Shown here in pieces: positions 24,402-36,576 of a stretch of DNA of 64,000 nt. The notes under the pieces were generated by a model. That model was not told the DNA's origin, made no database searches, and was given only the letters and a program-made list of their open reading frames with translations. A program made the position numbers and the translations under genes. The number at the start of each line of letters is the position of its first letter. The first letter of the stretch is position 1. The stretch is from positions 1,798,001 to 1,862,000 of the forward strand of contig BSDZ01000003.1 of the NCBI GenBank assembly GCA_030268105.1, written 5' to 3'. Source of the DNA: Volvox africanus (Eukaryota > Chlorophyta > Chlorophyceae > Chlamydomonadales > Volvocaceae).

Positions 24402-27400
24402 TGAACCATGCAGCTGTGTTGACTGCATTACCGAGCTACTAGAGCTGTGTAAACATCTTGCCGTATGCGTTAATTGCGTAGGCGTGTACTCAGACAGGAA
24501 GGGCGCAGAAAACTGAAACATAATGATATCTTGCCACACTGTAGGGGCTACGCAGCAAATATGGAATTATTGACGAGGGTCTGAGCTCAGGGTGTGCGTG
24601 GTTAAGAAAGTTACATGAAACACAAACAGAATTGTGGAAGTACCAATCACGATATAGTACAAAACATAGGTATCAGAGTCTGCCCAATTAAGGGTGGTAT
24701 CGAAAGACACCGAATATGAATTCAAAGCCCCATATATATGTTTCGTTCCAGGGACCGAAGCCATGCCTGTGGCCGTGCGCCCCACCCTAGCTGAGACCTG
24801 TTATTGCTTCGTCCAACACCTCCGTCTACTGCCTCCCCTTGGTCCGTAGCCCTTCTGCCCGGTCGCCTGACAACTGCCGCACCCATTCACACCATCCCCG
24901 CACATGCAGCCCGTCTGGCGAGCTAAATAACGCATAATAGATGGGGGCATAATAAATTCACCACGCAACCAAATTTTGGCACGAAACAATCCAACAAACA
25001 CGACGTGTTTTTTGTCCCGAGGCACTCTGATTATGACTCCAGGGGGACACGTTGTGCTTAGGGCCTAGCAAGAGTTCGTTGAGGGTAGCTCCGGGCAAAA
25101 AGAGACATGTATGGCTCCAGGGAACCACGTGAAACTTGATGAGCAAACGAGGCTTACTGGGCCATATCGTGACCCCCCTTAAATCACTGCTGGGACACTC
25201 CCAACGGCACGGACCTAGGGAGCTTTCGTTTATTTGCATGGAAATCAATAAACGGCTGCGTACCCTCCTTCCACCAAATCCAATCCAGATCACGCACAGT
25301 ATTATCAATGCCGCCCCTTGGGAGAATACATGATCCCCAGCTTAGCATGTGTACTCGGGTAACGGGGATAGTAGAAAGCAAAGCGGTACTGCTAGCTATT
25401 GAACAGCTCATTATGCATAGCCATATCACCCATGAAGCAGTGACATTGATACCCGGCGTCCACGAAAACCCACTAAGCCTCCATCCGCACACTTGCGCAG
25501 CCAAGACAAGAAGCTAGCACAACTTGACAGCAAGCCGAGTGAAATTTCGACCCGCACAGACAGGCCAGCCCTTGAGGCCAAGCGCGCCAATCACCAGATG
25601 AGCAGATGCATAAAACCGCGCAAACTCAGATATCGCCAGAACCCCAGCCGGGTGCGCTCACCATGCAGCGATAACTCCATTTCCCCCGTTCACCACCGCA
25701 CAACGCATGCATGCACATGCCCCTTCCTGTCAGGACCCACCGCAACACAGTGGATTGACCTACTGCCCGTGCAAGCGCATTTCTCTACAGACAGCCCTGT
25801 GTTCGGACTGCGCTACAGCTTGTAGGGCGCGCCTGGCGACTGCTGCTGGGCGGGAGGGCTGTACCAGCTCCAGATATCTGGTGACTGCTGCTGAACCAGC
25901 CCTAGCTATCTGGTGACATGTACTTGGTGACCTGCGACGGACGCGCCAGTATAGGGACGGAAAGGCTGTGTTGAGCAGCAGTGAGGTCGCAAGCGGATCC
26001 TTACAATACCAAAGACATAGCAACTGTCCATGAAGGTAAAATGTAGCTCCGGCGGAGTGCGCCAGCACGGGACTGGAGCATCTGGGTTGTATGTTGGACA
26101 AGCTGGATAGGGGTACAGGCTACACCGCGCGCAGCTGGGCTAGGGTATTGAGACGGAAACGTGGCGGGCAGGTGATAGCGACATGCGGAATAAGGGCAGA
26201 GCAGCGGCCGCGTTGAAATTTGCACTAGCAGGCTCGCTTTGCAGATGCTTGTTTACATCCGCGCACATGCAGCCGTTTTGCCTTTGCTTGCCTCACGTGA
26301 TCCCTGACCTACTTACCCTTACAACAAAGGTCCATCCCTCCGCACCTTAATCAGAGATCCCAGGTCCCGTACCTGTGGGCTCGCCACTTTCCAAGGCTGT
26401 GCGTCCCTCGCTCATAACTTGGACAGGCGCTGTGTTGGTGAGGGCCTCGCTCGAGCAAGTCTCCGCAAAAAGTGAAGAAAACAGAAATCCCCTCAACAGT
26501 CTAGGACACGACCTCGCCACCAGCTTCTTGATTTCGGATCCAAGTTGCAAAATGCCACCGACACGCCTGATGCGTGGCTTTGAAGCGGTTGCGGCTTACC
26601 AATGGGAGAATAAGGTGCTAACTGGCGACAAATTCAAGGTTGGAGAGAGAGAAAAAGAGGGAGAAGAAGAGAGTGGGGATAAGGCAGCTGGGCGGAGGGC
26701 GGGTGTGGGAGGGGGCTGGGCGGGGATTCAGCTTGGACGAGGGCTTGCTCGTTCGTTCTAGGGGTGCAAGCGCCATACCTTCGACCTAATAAGCAGCACC
26801 ATACGAAGCACTGTTCTCTGTACGAAAATGCTTTGCTCGCCAGCCAGCTTGACCGGCCCCTGCATGCCGCATCATCTGCATAGGCTGTCTTTGGCATCGT
26901 CGACAAGAATACCACCAAAGCTGCGAATTTAAATTCAACAGGGCGACGGCCGCTGTTGGAATTCCACAAACTCCGCCCAGGGTCTTCAGACTTCTGGAGT
27001 GCGGCGATCACAAAAAGGTACGTCAGCGCGCTTACGCATGTACACATGGACGGACCCAGAGGTCCCTGTTCGGACCCCTGCACGGACTCGACAACTTGGT
27101 ACCTGCCAAGGTGCTGCTTACGGTTGCGTGGCTGACATACGCATTTCATTTGTACAAGGCCTACATGCAGGCAAAGAAACCTCGGTGGCGTTGGTTTCAA
27201 AAAACCATTATCAGCAGCTGTTGCTCCTATACGTGCTCGTATTGATTGCTGTGTGATATGTATGCACCAGTTCAACAATTCAAGAATCCTATCTAGCATT
27301 CACTACTGCAACGTAAAGTTCTCTCGATATGATGAAATGTTTTAAGATTATAAGACGGTTGGTCGGTCATGTCAAGGCCTACCGCGTCTGACTTCCTGCA

Positions 27401-28442
27401 ATGGCAACTATGGAAACGCCTAGCAGTTGCACACAAATTCTTGATTCAGGGAAGTAAAGAAAATAAGTTCGAGACAAAAAGGCAAATAAAATTGTTCGAT
27501 GCTCTTACGAGCAAGCCCATCGGTGAAGCTGTCACGTCGAGAAGCGCGATGGATCAACCGTGAACTGACAAGACTGTCGAAGCTCCCAAACCAACGATTT
27601 GATTGCATTTGCATAGTTGTGAGAACTAAATAATGGTTCAATGTATATGATTTGTTCGGGCAATCGTTCAATCCCAACCGTAATTGTTTTGCTATTGCTT
27701 CATAAACGGGTGAGTGCAGCGGTTGACCAAGGAATCGGGGAGGTCGAACTTATCAAAGTCCACATCTACCAGCAGGCACCTAGAATACACACATTTAAAG
27801 TCCGTTGCTGCAACTTGCATGGTATGAAAGGTTTCAACGTATCCCAAATTTCTCGTTTCTACCTTTCCAACATCCTGTTCCTGTCCTCTCGTGCGACTTA
27901 AAGACGTGCGTCTTGACGACCGCCTGGGCCGCCCCAACGTCCGCCTCCCACTTTCATCAAAGTATGGCATCTGCGTGTGTATCAGGCCTTGGAGCATGCT
28001 CTTTCACGCTTCGATGCCTTTGATTTTCCTTCAAAGAGAGTTATATTCGAACACGTTTAACTGGAAGAACGAGCTATGGGTAGCCGGAGATGAACCGTTC
28101 AAATAAATGCGTGTTGGGCATTAGACTACGTGTGTATGAGGCCGGATGGCCGTGTCTATTTATACATTAATCAGGACGTATTCACATACGGCTGGTAGAG
28201 GATGCCACGGCATGGGAACAGTGACATCCACGACAGTGTACGCCTGATGGCTGGTGCGTGCTCGTGCCTTCATGCATATCTAATTTGTGGATGGGCTGCG
28301 GGCTGAACGTGTGTGTATGTTTTTGTATGACATGTTCACGTTCACTGTTTGGAAACTAGTTTGATAAGCCCCACCCCGCCGTTGGTATGGGCTATGGGTA
28401 TGTGTTTATACCCCTTCACGTGATATGCTGATGACGAGCATG
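24402..28442. repeat. Tandem repeat unit A7 (4041 bp, most divergent A unit)
   Basis: 26 bp shorter than the norm: a 23-bp deletion near 27179, a 1-bp loss near 27197 and a 2-bp deletion near 27371. There is also a private A-to-T at 27033. The head mixes the ATATCTTGCC form with GAATTC, a combination not seen in another unit. Confidence 0.97.
26634..27299 (-). CDS. Candidate 221-aa protein, unit A7 variant
   Basis: A 1-bp loss in an A-run and a 23-bp deletion, about 20 bp apart, replace residues 34-48 by a shorter segment (LKPTPPR) and then restore the frame. Val-32 is Gly here, as in A8 and A9. The private change at 27033 is silent (GTT to GTA, Val). Confidence 0.32.
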   Translation of the reverse strand: MLDRILELLNWCIHITQQSIRARIGATAADNGFLKPTPPRFLCLHVGLVQMKCVCQPRNRKQHLGRYQVVESVQGSEQGPLGPSMCTCVSALTYLFVIAALQKSEDPGRSLWNSNSGRRPVEFKFAALVVFLSTMPKTAYADDAACRGRSSWLASKAFSYREQCFVWCCLLGRRYGACTPRTNEQALVQAESPPSPLPHPPSAQLPYPHSLLLPLFLSLQP

Positions 28443-31400
28443 TGAACCATGCAGCTGTGTTGACTGCATTACCGAGCTACTAGAGCTGTGTAAACATCTT
28501 GCCGTATGCGTTAATTGCGTAGGCGTGTACTCAGACAGGAAGGGCGCAGAAAACTGAAACATAATGACATCTTGTCACACTCTAGGGGCTACGCAGCAAA
28601 TATGGAATTATTGACGAGGGTCTGAGCTCAGGGTGTGCGTGGTTAAGAAAGTTACATGAAACACAAACAGAATTGTGGAAGTACCAATCACGATATAGTA
28701 CAAAACATAGGTATCAGAGTCTGCCCAATTAAGGGTGGTATCGAAAGACACCGAATATGAATTCAAAGCCCCATATATATGTTTCGTTCCAGGGACCGAA
28801 GCCATGCCTGTGGCCGTGCGCCCCACCCTAGCTGAGACCTGTTATTGCTTCGTCCAACACCTCCGTCTACTGCCTCCCCTTGGTCCGTAGCCCTTCTGCC
28901 CGGTCGCCTGACAACTGCCGCACCCATTCACACCATCCCCGCACATGCAGCCCGTCTGGCGAGCTAAATAACGCATAATAGATGGGGGCATAATAAATTC
29001 ACCACGCAACCAAATTTTGGCACGAAACAATCCAACAAACACGACGTGTTTTTTGTCCCGAGGCACTCTGATTATGACTCCAGGGGGACACGTTGTGCTT
29101 AGGGCCTAGCAAGAGTTCGTTGAGGGTAGCTCCGGGCAAAAAGAGACATGTATGGCTCCAGGGAACCACGTGAAACTTGATGAGCAAACGAGGCTTACTG
29201 GGCCATATCGTGACCCCCCTTAAATCACTGCTGGGACACTCCCAACGGCACGGACCTAGGGAGCTTTCGTTTATTTGCATGGAAATCAATAAACGGCTGC
29301 GTACCCTCCTTCCACCAAATCCAATCCAGATCACGCACAGTATTATCAATGCCGCCCCTTGGGAGAATACATGATCCCCAGCTTAGCATGTGTACTCGGG
29401 TAACGGGGATAGTAGAAAGCAAAGCGGTACTGCTAGCTATTGAACAGCTCATTATGCATAGCCATATCACCCATGAAGCAGTGACATTGATACCCGGCGT
29501 CCACGAAAACCCACTAAGCCTCCATCCGCACACTTGCGCAGCCAAGACAAGAAGCTAGCACAACTTGACAGCAAGCCGAGTGAAATTTCGACCCGCACAG
29601 ACAGGCCAGCCCTTGAGGCCAAGCGCGCCAATCACCAGATGAGCAGATGCATAAAACCGCGCAAACTCAGATATCGCCAGAACCCCAGCCGGGTGCGCTC
29701 ACCATGCAGCGATAACTCCATTTCCCCCGTTCACCACCGCACAACGCAGGCATGCACATGCCCCTTCCTGTCAGGACCCACCGCAACACAGTGGATTGAC
29801 CTACTGCCCGTGCAAGCGCATTTCTCTACAGACAGCCCTGTGTTCGGACTGCGCTACAGCTTGTAGGGCGCGCCTGGCGACTGCTGCTGGGCGGGAGGGC
29901 TGTACCAGCTCCAGATATCTGGTGACTGCTGCTGAACCAGCCCTAGCTATCTGGTGACATGTACTTGGTGACCTGCGACGGACGCGCCAGTATAGGGACG
30001 GAAAGGCTGTGTTGAGCAGCAGTGAGGTCGCAAGCGGATCCTTACAATACCAAAGACATAGCAACTGTCCATGAAGGTAAAATGTAGCTCCGGCGGAGTG
30101 CGCCAGCACGGGACTGGAGCATCTGGGTTGTATGTTGGACAAGCTGGATAGGGGTACAGGCTACACCGCGCGCAGCTGGGCTAGGGTATTGAGACGGAAA
30201 CGTGGCGGGCAGGTGATAGCGACATGCGGAATAAGGGCAGAGCAGCGGCCGCGTTGAAATTTGCACTAGCAGGCTCGCTTTGCAGATGCTTGTTTACATC
30301 CGCGCACATGCAGCCGTTTTGCCTTTGCTTGCCTCACGTGATCCCTGACCTACTTACCCTTACAACAAAGGTCCATCCCTCCGCACCTTAATCAGAGATC
30401 CCAGGTCCCGTACCTGTGGGCTCGCCACTTTCCAAGGCTGTGCGTCCCTCGCTCATAACTTGGACAGGCGCTGTGTTGGTGAGGGCCTCGCTCGAGCAAG
30501 TCTCCGCAAAAAGTGAAGAAAACAGAAATCCCCTCAACAGTCTAGGACACGACCTCGCCACCAGCTTCTTGATTTCGGATCCAAGTTGCAAAATGCCACC
30601 GACACGCCTGATGCGTGGCTTTGAAGCGGTTGCGGCTTACCAATGGGAGAATAAGGTGCTAACTGGCGACAAATTCAAGGTTGGAGAGAGAGAAAAAGAG
30701 GGAGAAGAAGAGAGTGGGGATAAGGCAGCTGGGCGGAGGGCGGGTGTGGGAGGGGGCTGGGCGGGGATTCAGCTTGGACGAGGGCTTGCTCGTTCGTTCT
30801 AGGGGTGCAAGCGCCATACCTTCGACCTAATAAGCAGCACCATACGAAGCACTGTTCTCTGTACGAAAATGCTTTGCTCGCCAGCCAGCTTGACCGGCCC
30901 CTGCATGCCGCATCATCTGCATAGGCTGTCTTTGGCATCGTCGACAAGAATACCACCAAAGCTGCGAATTTAAATTCAACAGGGCGACGGCCGCTGTTGG
31001 AATTCCACAAACTCCGCCCAGGGTCTTCAGACTTCTGGAGTGCGGCGATCACAAAAAGGTACGTCAGCGCGCTAACGCATGTACACATGGACGGACCCAG
31101 AGGTCCCTGTTCGGACCCCTGCACGGACTCGACAACTTGGTACCTGCCAAGGTGCTGCTTACGGTTGCGTGGCTGACATACGCATTTCATTTGTACAAGG
31201 CCTACATGCAGGCAAAGAAACCGCGTTGCCACCCTGCGCAGTACCTCGGTGGCGTTGGTTTCCAAAAAACCATTATCAGCAGCTGTTGCTCCTATACGTG
31301 CTCGTATTGATTGCTGTGTGATATGTATGCACCAGTTCAACAATTCAAGAATCCTATCTAGCATTCACTACTGCAACGTAAAGTTCTCTCGATATGATGA

Positions 31401-32509
31401 AATGTTTTAAGATTATAAGACGGTTGGTCGGTCATGTATCAAGGCCTACCGCGTCTGACTTCCTGCAATGGCAACTATGGAAACGCCTAGCAGTTGCACA
31501 CAAATTCTTGATTCAGGGAAGTAAAGAAAATAAGTTCGAGACAAAAAGGCAAATAAAATTGTTCGATGCTCTTACGAGCAAGCCCATCGGTGAAGCTGTC
31601 ACGTCGAGAAGCGCGATGGATCAACCGTGAACTGACAAGACTGTCGAAGCTCCCAAACCAACGATTTGATTGCATTTGCATAGTTGTGAGAACTAAATAA
31701 TGGTTCAATGTATATGATTTGTTCGGGCAATCGTTCAATCCCAACCGTAATTGTTTTGCTATTGCTTCATAAACGGGTGAGTGCAGCGGTTGACCAAGGA
31801 ATCGGGGAGGTCGAACTTATCAAAGTCCACATCTACCAGCAGGCACCTAGAATACACACATTTAAAGTCCGTTGCTGCAACTTGCATGGTATGAAAGGTT
31901 TCAACGTATCCCAAATTTCTCGTTTCTACCTTTCCAACATCCTGTTCCTGTCCTCTCGTGCGACTTAAAGACGTGCGTCTTGACGACCGCCTGGGCCGCC
32001 CCAACGTCCGCCTCCCACTTTCATCAAAGTATGGCATCTGCGTGTGTATCAGGCCTTGGAGCATGCTCTTTCACGCTTCGATGCCTTTGATTTTCCTTCA
32101 AAGAGAGTTATATTCGAACACGTTTAACTGGAAGAACGAGCTATGGGTAGCCGGAGATGAACCGTTCAAATAAATGCGTGTTGGGCATTAGACTACGTGT
32201 GTATGAGGCCGGATGGCCGTGTCTATTTATACATTAATCAGGACGTATTCACATACGGCTGGTAGAGGATGCCACGGCATGGGAACAGTGACATCCACGA
32301 CAGTGTACGCCTGATGGCTGGTGCGTGCTCGTGCCTTCATGCATATCTAATTTGTGGATGGGCTGCGGGCTGAACGTGTGTGTATGTTTTTGTATGATAT
32401 GTTCACGTTCACTGTTTGGAAACTAGTTTGATAAGCCCCACCCCGCCGTTGGTATGGGCTATGGGTATGTGTTTATACCCCTTCACGTGATATGCTGATG
32501 ACGAGCATG
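28443..32509. repeat. Tandem repeat unit A8 (4067 bp)
   Basis: First unit with CGCAGGCATGC at 29745-29755; A1-A7 have CGCATGCATGC. The change is shared by A9 and A10 and destroys a 10-bp palindrome (GCATGCATGC). Confidence 0.97.
30675..31364 (-). CDS. Candidate 229-aa protein, unit A8 copy
   Basis: Differs from A1 by one residue, Val-32 to Gly, caused by the AAAAAACC form of the A-run. Confidence 0.3.
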   Translation of the reverse strand: MLDRILELLNWCIHITQQSIRARIGATAADNGFLETNATEVLRRVATRFLCLHVGLVQMKCVCQPRNRKQHLGRYQVVESVQGSEQGPLGPSMCTCVSALTYLFVIAALQKSEDPGRSLWNSNSGRRPVEFKFAALVVFLSTMPKTAYADDAACRGRSSWLASKAFSYREQCFVWCCLLGRRYGACTPRTNEQALVQAESPPSPLPHPPSAQLPYPHSLLLPLFLSLQP

Positions 32510-35500
32510 TGAACCATGCAGCTGTGTTGACTGCATTACCGAGCTACTAGAGCTGTGTAAACATCTTGCCGTATGCGTTAATTGCGTAGGCGTGTACTCA
32601 GACAGGAAGGGCGCAGAAAACTGAAACATAATGACATCTTGTCACACTCTAGGGGCTACGCAGCAAATATGGAATTATTGACGAGGGTCTGAGCTCAGGG
32701 TGTGCGTGGTTAAGAAAGTTACATGAAACACAAACAGAATTGTGGAAGTACCAATCACGATATAGTACAAAACATAGGTATCAGAGTCTGCCCAATTAAG
32801 GGTGGTATCGAAAGACACCGAATATGAAGTCAAAGCCCCATATATATGTTTCGTTCCAGGGACCGAAGCCATGCCTGTGGCCGTGCGCCCCACCCTAGCT
32901 GAGACCTGTTATTGCTTCGTCCAACACCTCCGTCTACTGCCTCCCCTTGGTCCGTAGCCCTTCTGCCCGGTCGCCTGACAACTGCCGCACCCATTCACAC
33001 CATCCCCGCACATGCAGCCCGTCTGGCGAGCTAAATAACGCATAATAGATGGGGGCATAATAAATTCACCACGCAACCAAATTTTGGCACGAAACAATCC
33101 AACAAACACGACGTGTTTTTTGTCCCGAGGCACTCTGATTATGACTCCAGGGGGACACGTTGTGCTTAGGGCCTAGCAAGAGTTCGTTGAGGGTAGCTCC
33201 GGGCAAAAAGAGACATGTATGGCTCCAGGGAACCACGTGAAACTTGATGAGCAAACGAGGCTTACTGGGCCATATCGTGACCCCCCTTAAATCACTGCTG
33301 GGACACTCCCAACGGCACGGACCTAGGGAGCTTTCGTTTATTTGCATGGAAATCAATAAACGGCTGCGTACCCTCCTTCCACCAAATCCAATCCAGATCA
33401 CGCACAGTATTATCAATGCCGCCCCTTGGGAGAATACATGATCCCCAGCTTAGCATGTGTACTCGGGTAACGGGGATAGTAGAAAGCAAAGCGGTACTGC
33501 TAGCTATTGAACAGCTCATTATGCATAGCCATATCACCCATGAAGCAGTGACATTGATACCCGGCGTCCACGAAAACCCACTAAGCCTCCATCCGCACAC
33601 TTGCGCAGCCAAGACAAGAAGCTAGCACAACTTGACAGCAAGCCGAGTGAAATTTCGACCCGCACAGACAGGCCAGCCCTTGAGGCCAAGCGCGCCAATC
33701 ACCAGATGAGCAGATGCATAAAACCGCGCAAACTCAGATATCGCCAGAACCCCAGCCGGGTGCGCTCACCATGCAGCGATAACTCCATTTCCCCCGTTCA
33801 CCACCGCACAACGCAGGCATGCACATGCCCCTTCCTGTCAGGACCCACCGCAACACAGTGGATTGACCTACTGCCCGTGCAAGCGCATTTCTCTACAGAC
33901 AGCCCTGTGTTCGGACTGCGCTACAGCTTGTAGGGCGCGCCTGGCGACTGCTGCTGGGCGGGAGGGCTGTACCAGCTCCAGATATCTGGTGACTGCTGCT
34001 GAACCAGCCCTAGCTATCTGGTGACATGTACTTGGTGACCTGCGACGGACGCGCCAGTATAGGGACGGAAAGGCTGTGTTGAGCAGCAGTGAGGTCGCAA
34101 GCGGATCCTTACAATACCAAAGACATAGCAACTGTCCATGAAGGTAAAATGTAGCTCCGGCGGAGTGCGCCAGCACGGGACTGGAGCATCTGGGTTGTAT
34201 GTTGGACAAGCTGGATAGGGGTACAGGCTACACCGCGCGCAGCTGGGCTAGGGTATTGAGACGGAAACGTGGCGGGCAGGTGATAGCGACATGCGGAATA
34301 AGGGCAGAGCAGCGGCCGCGTTGAAATTTGCACTAGCAGGCTCGCTTTGCAGATGCTTGTTTACATCCGCGCACATGCAGCCGTTTTGCCTTTGCTTGCC
34401 TCACGTGATCCCTGACCTACTTACCCTTACAACAAAGGTCCATCCCTCCGCACCTTAATCAGAGATCCCAGGTCCCGTACCTGTGGGCTCGCCACTTTCC
34501 AAGGCTGTGCGTCCCTCGCTCATAACTTGGACAGGCGCTGTGTTGGTGAGGGCCTCGCTCGAGCAAGTCTCCGCAAAAAGTGAAGAAAACAGAAATCCCC
34601 TCAACAGTCTAGGACACGACCTCGCCACCAGCTTCTTGATTTCGGATCCAAGTTGCAAAATGCCACCGACACGCCTGATGCGTGGCTTTGAAGCGGTTGC
34701 GGCTTACCAATGGGAGAATAAGGTGCTAACTGGCGACAAATTCAAGGTTGGAGAGAGAGAAAAAGAGGGAGAAGAAGAGAGTGGGGATAAGGCAGCTGGG
34801 CGGAGGGCGGGTGTGGGAGGGGGCTGGGCGGGGATTCAGCTTGGACGAGGGCTTGCTCGTTCGTTCTAGGGGTGCAAGCGCCATACCTTCGACCTAATAA
34901 GCAGCACCATACGAAGCACTGTTCTCTGTACGAAAATGCTTTGCTCGCCAGCCAGCTTGACCGGCCCCTGCATGCCGCATCATCTGCATAGGCTGTCTTT
35001 GGCATCGTCGACAAGAATACCACCAAAGCTGCGAATTTAAATTCAACAGGGCGACGGCCGCTGTTGGAATTCCACAAACTCCGCCCAGGGTCTTCAGACT
35101 TCTGGAGTGCGGCGATCACAAAAAGGTACGTCAGCGCGCTAACGCATGTACACATGGACGGACCCAGAGGTCCCTGTTCGGACCCCTGCACGGACTCGAC
35201 AACTTGGTACCTGCCAAGGTGCTGCTTACGGTTGCGTGGCTGACATACGCATTTCATTTGTACAAGGCCTACATGCAGGCAAAGAAACCGCGTTGCCACC
35301 CTGCGCAGTACCTCGGTGGCGTTGGTTTCCAAAAAACCATTATCAGCAGCTGTTGCTCCTATACGTGCTCGTATTGATTGCTGTGTGATATGTATGCACC
35401 AGTTCAACAATTCAAGAATCCTATCTAGCATTCACTACTGCAACGTAAAGTTCTCTCGATATGATGAAATGTTTTAAGATTATAAGACGGTTGGTCGGTC

Positions 35501-36576
35501 ATGTATCAAGGCCTACCGCGTCTGACTTCCTGCAATGGCAACTATGGAAACGCCTAGCAGTTGCACACAAATTCTTGATTCAGGGAAGTAAAGAAAATAA
35601 GTTCGAGACAAAAAGGCAAATAAAATTGTTCGATGCTCTTACGAGCAAGCCCATCGGTGAAGCTGTCACGTCGAGAAGCGCGATGGATCAACCGTGAACT
35701 GACAAGACTGTCGAAGCTCCCAAACCAACGATTTGATTGCATTTGCATAGTTGTGAGAACTAAATAATGGTTCAATGTATATGATTTGTTCGGGCAATCG
35801 TTCAATCCCAACCGTAATTGTTTTGCTATTGCTTCATAAACGGGTGAGTGCAGCGGTTGACCAAGGAATCGGGGAGGTCGAACTTATCAAAGTCCACATC
35901 TACCAGCAGGCACCTAGAATACACACATTTAAAGTCCGTTGCTGCAACTTGCATGGTATGAAAGGTTTCAACGTATCCCAAATTTCTCGTTTCTACCTTT
36001 CCAACATCCTGTTCCTGTCCTCTCGTGCGACTTAAAGACGTGCGTCTTGACGACCGCCTGGGCCGCCCCAACGTCCGCCTCCCACTTTCATCAAAGTATG
36101 GCATCTGCGTGTGTATCAGGCCTTGGAGCATGCTCTTTCACGCTTCGATGCCTTTGATTTTCCTTCAAAGAGAGTTATATTCGAACACGTTTAACTGGAA
36201 GAACGAGCTATGGGTAGCCGGAGATGAACCGTTCAAATAAATGCGTGTTGGGCATTAGACTACGTGTGTATGAGGCCGGATGGCCGTGTCTATTTATACA
36301 TTAATCAGGACGTATTCACATACGGCTGGTAGAGGATGCCACGGCATGGGAACAGTGACATCCACGACAGTGTACGCCTGATGGCTGGTGCGTGCTCGTG
36401 CCTTCATGCATATCTAATTTGTGGATGGGCTGCGGGCTGAACGTGTGTGTATGTTTTTGTATGATATGTTCACGTTCACTGTTTGGAAACTAGTTTGATA
36501 AGCCCCACCCCGCCGTTGGTATGGGCTATGGGTATGTGTTTATACCCCTTCACGTGATATGCTGATGACGAGCATG
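32510..36576. repeat. Tandem repeat unit A9 (4067 bp)
   Basis: Shares with A8 the lost palindrome and the AAAAAACC form of the A-run around 35333, but has GAAGTC in the head instead of GAATTC. Confidence 0.97.
34742..35431 (-). CDS. Candidate 229-aa protein, unit A9 copy
   Basis: Same as the A8 variant (Gly-32). Confidence 0.3.
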   Translation of the reverse strand: MLDRILELLNWCIHITQQSIRARIGATAADNGFLETNATEVLRRVATRFLCLHVGLVQMKCVCQPRNRKQHLGRYQVVESVQGSEQGPLGPSMCTCVSALTYLFVIAALQKSEDPGRSLWNSNSGRRPVEFKFAALVVFLSTMPKTAYADDAACRGRSSWLASKAFSYREQCFVWCCLLGRRYGACTPRTNEQALVQAESPPSPLPHPPSAQLPYPHSLLLPLFLSLQP

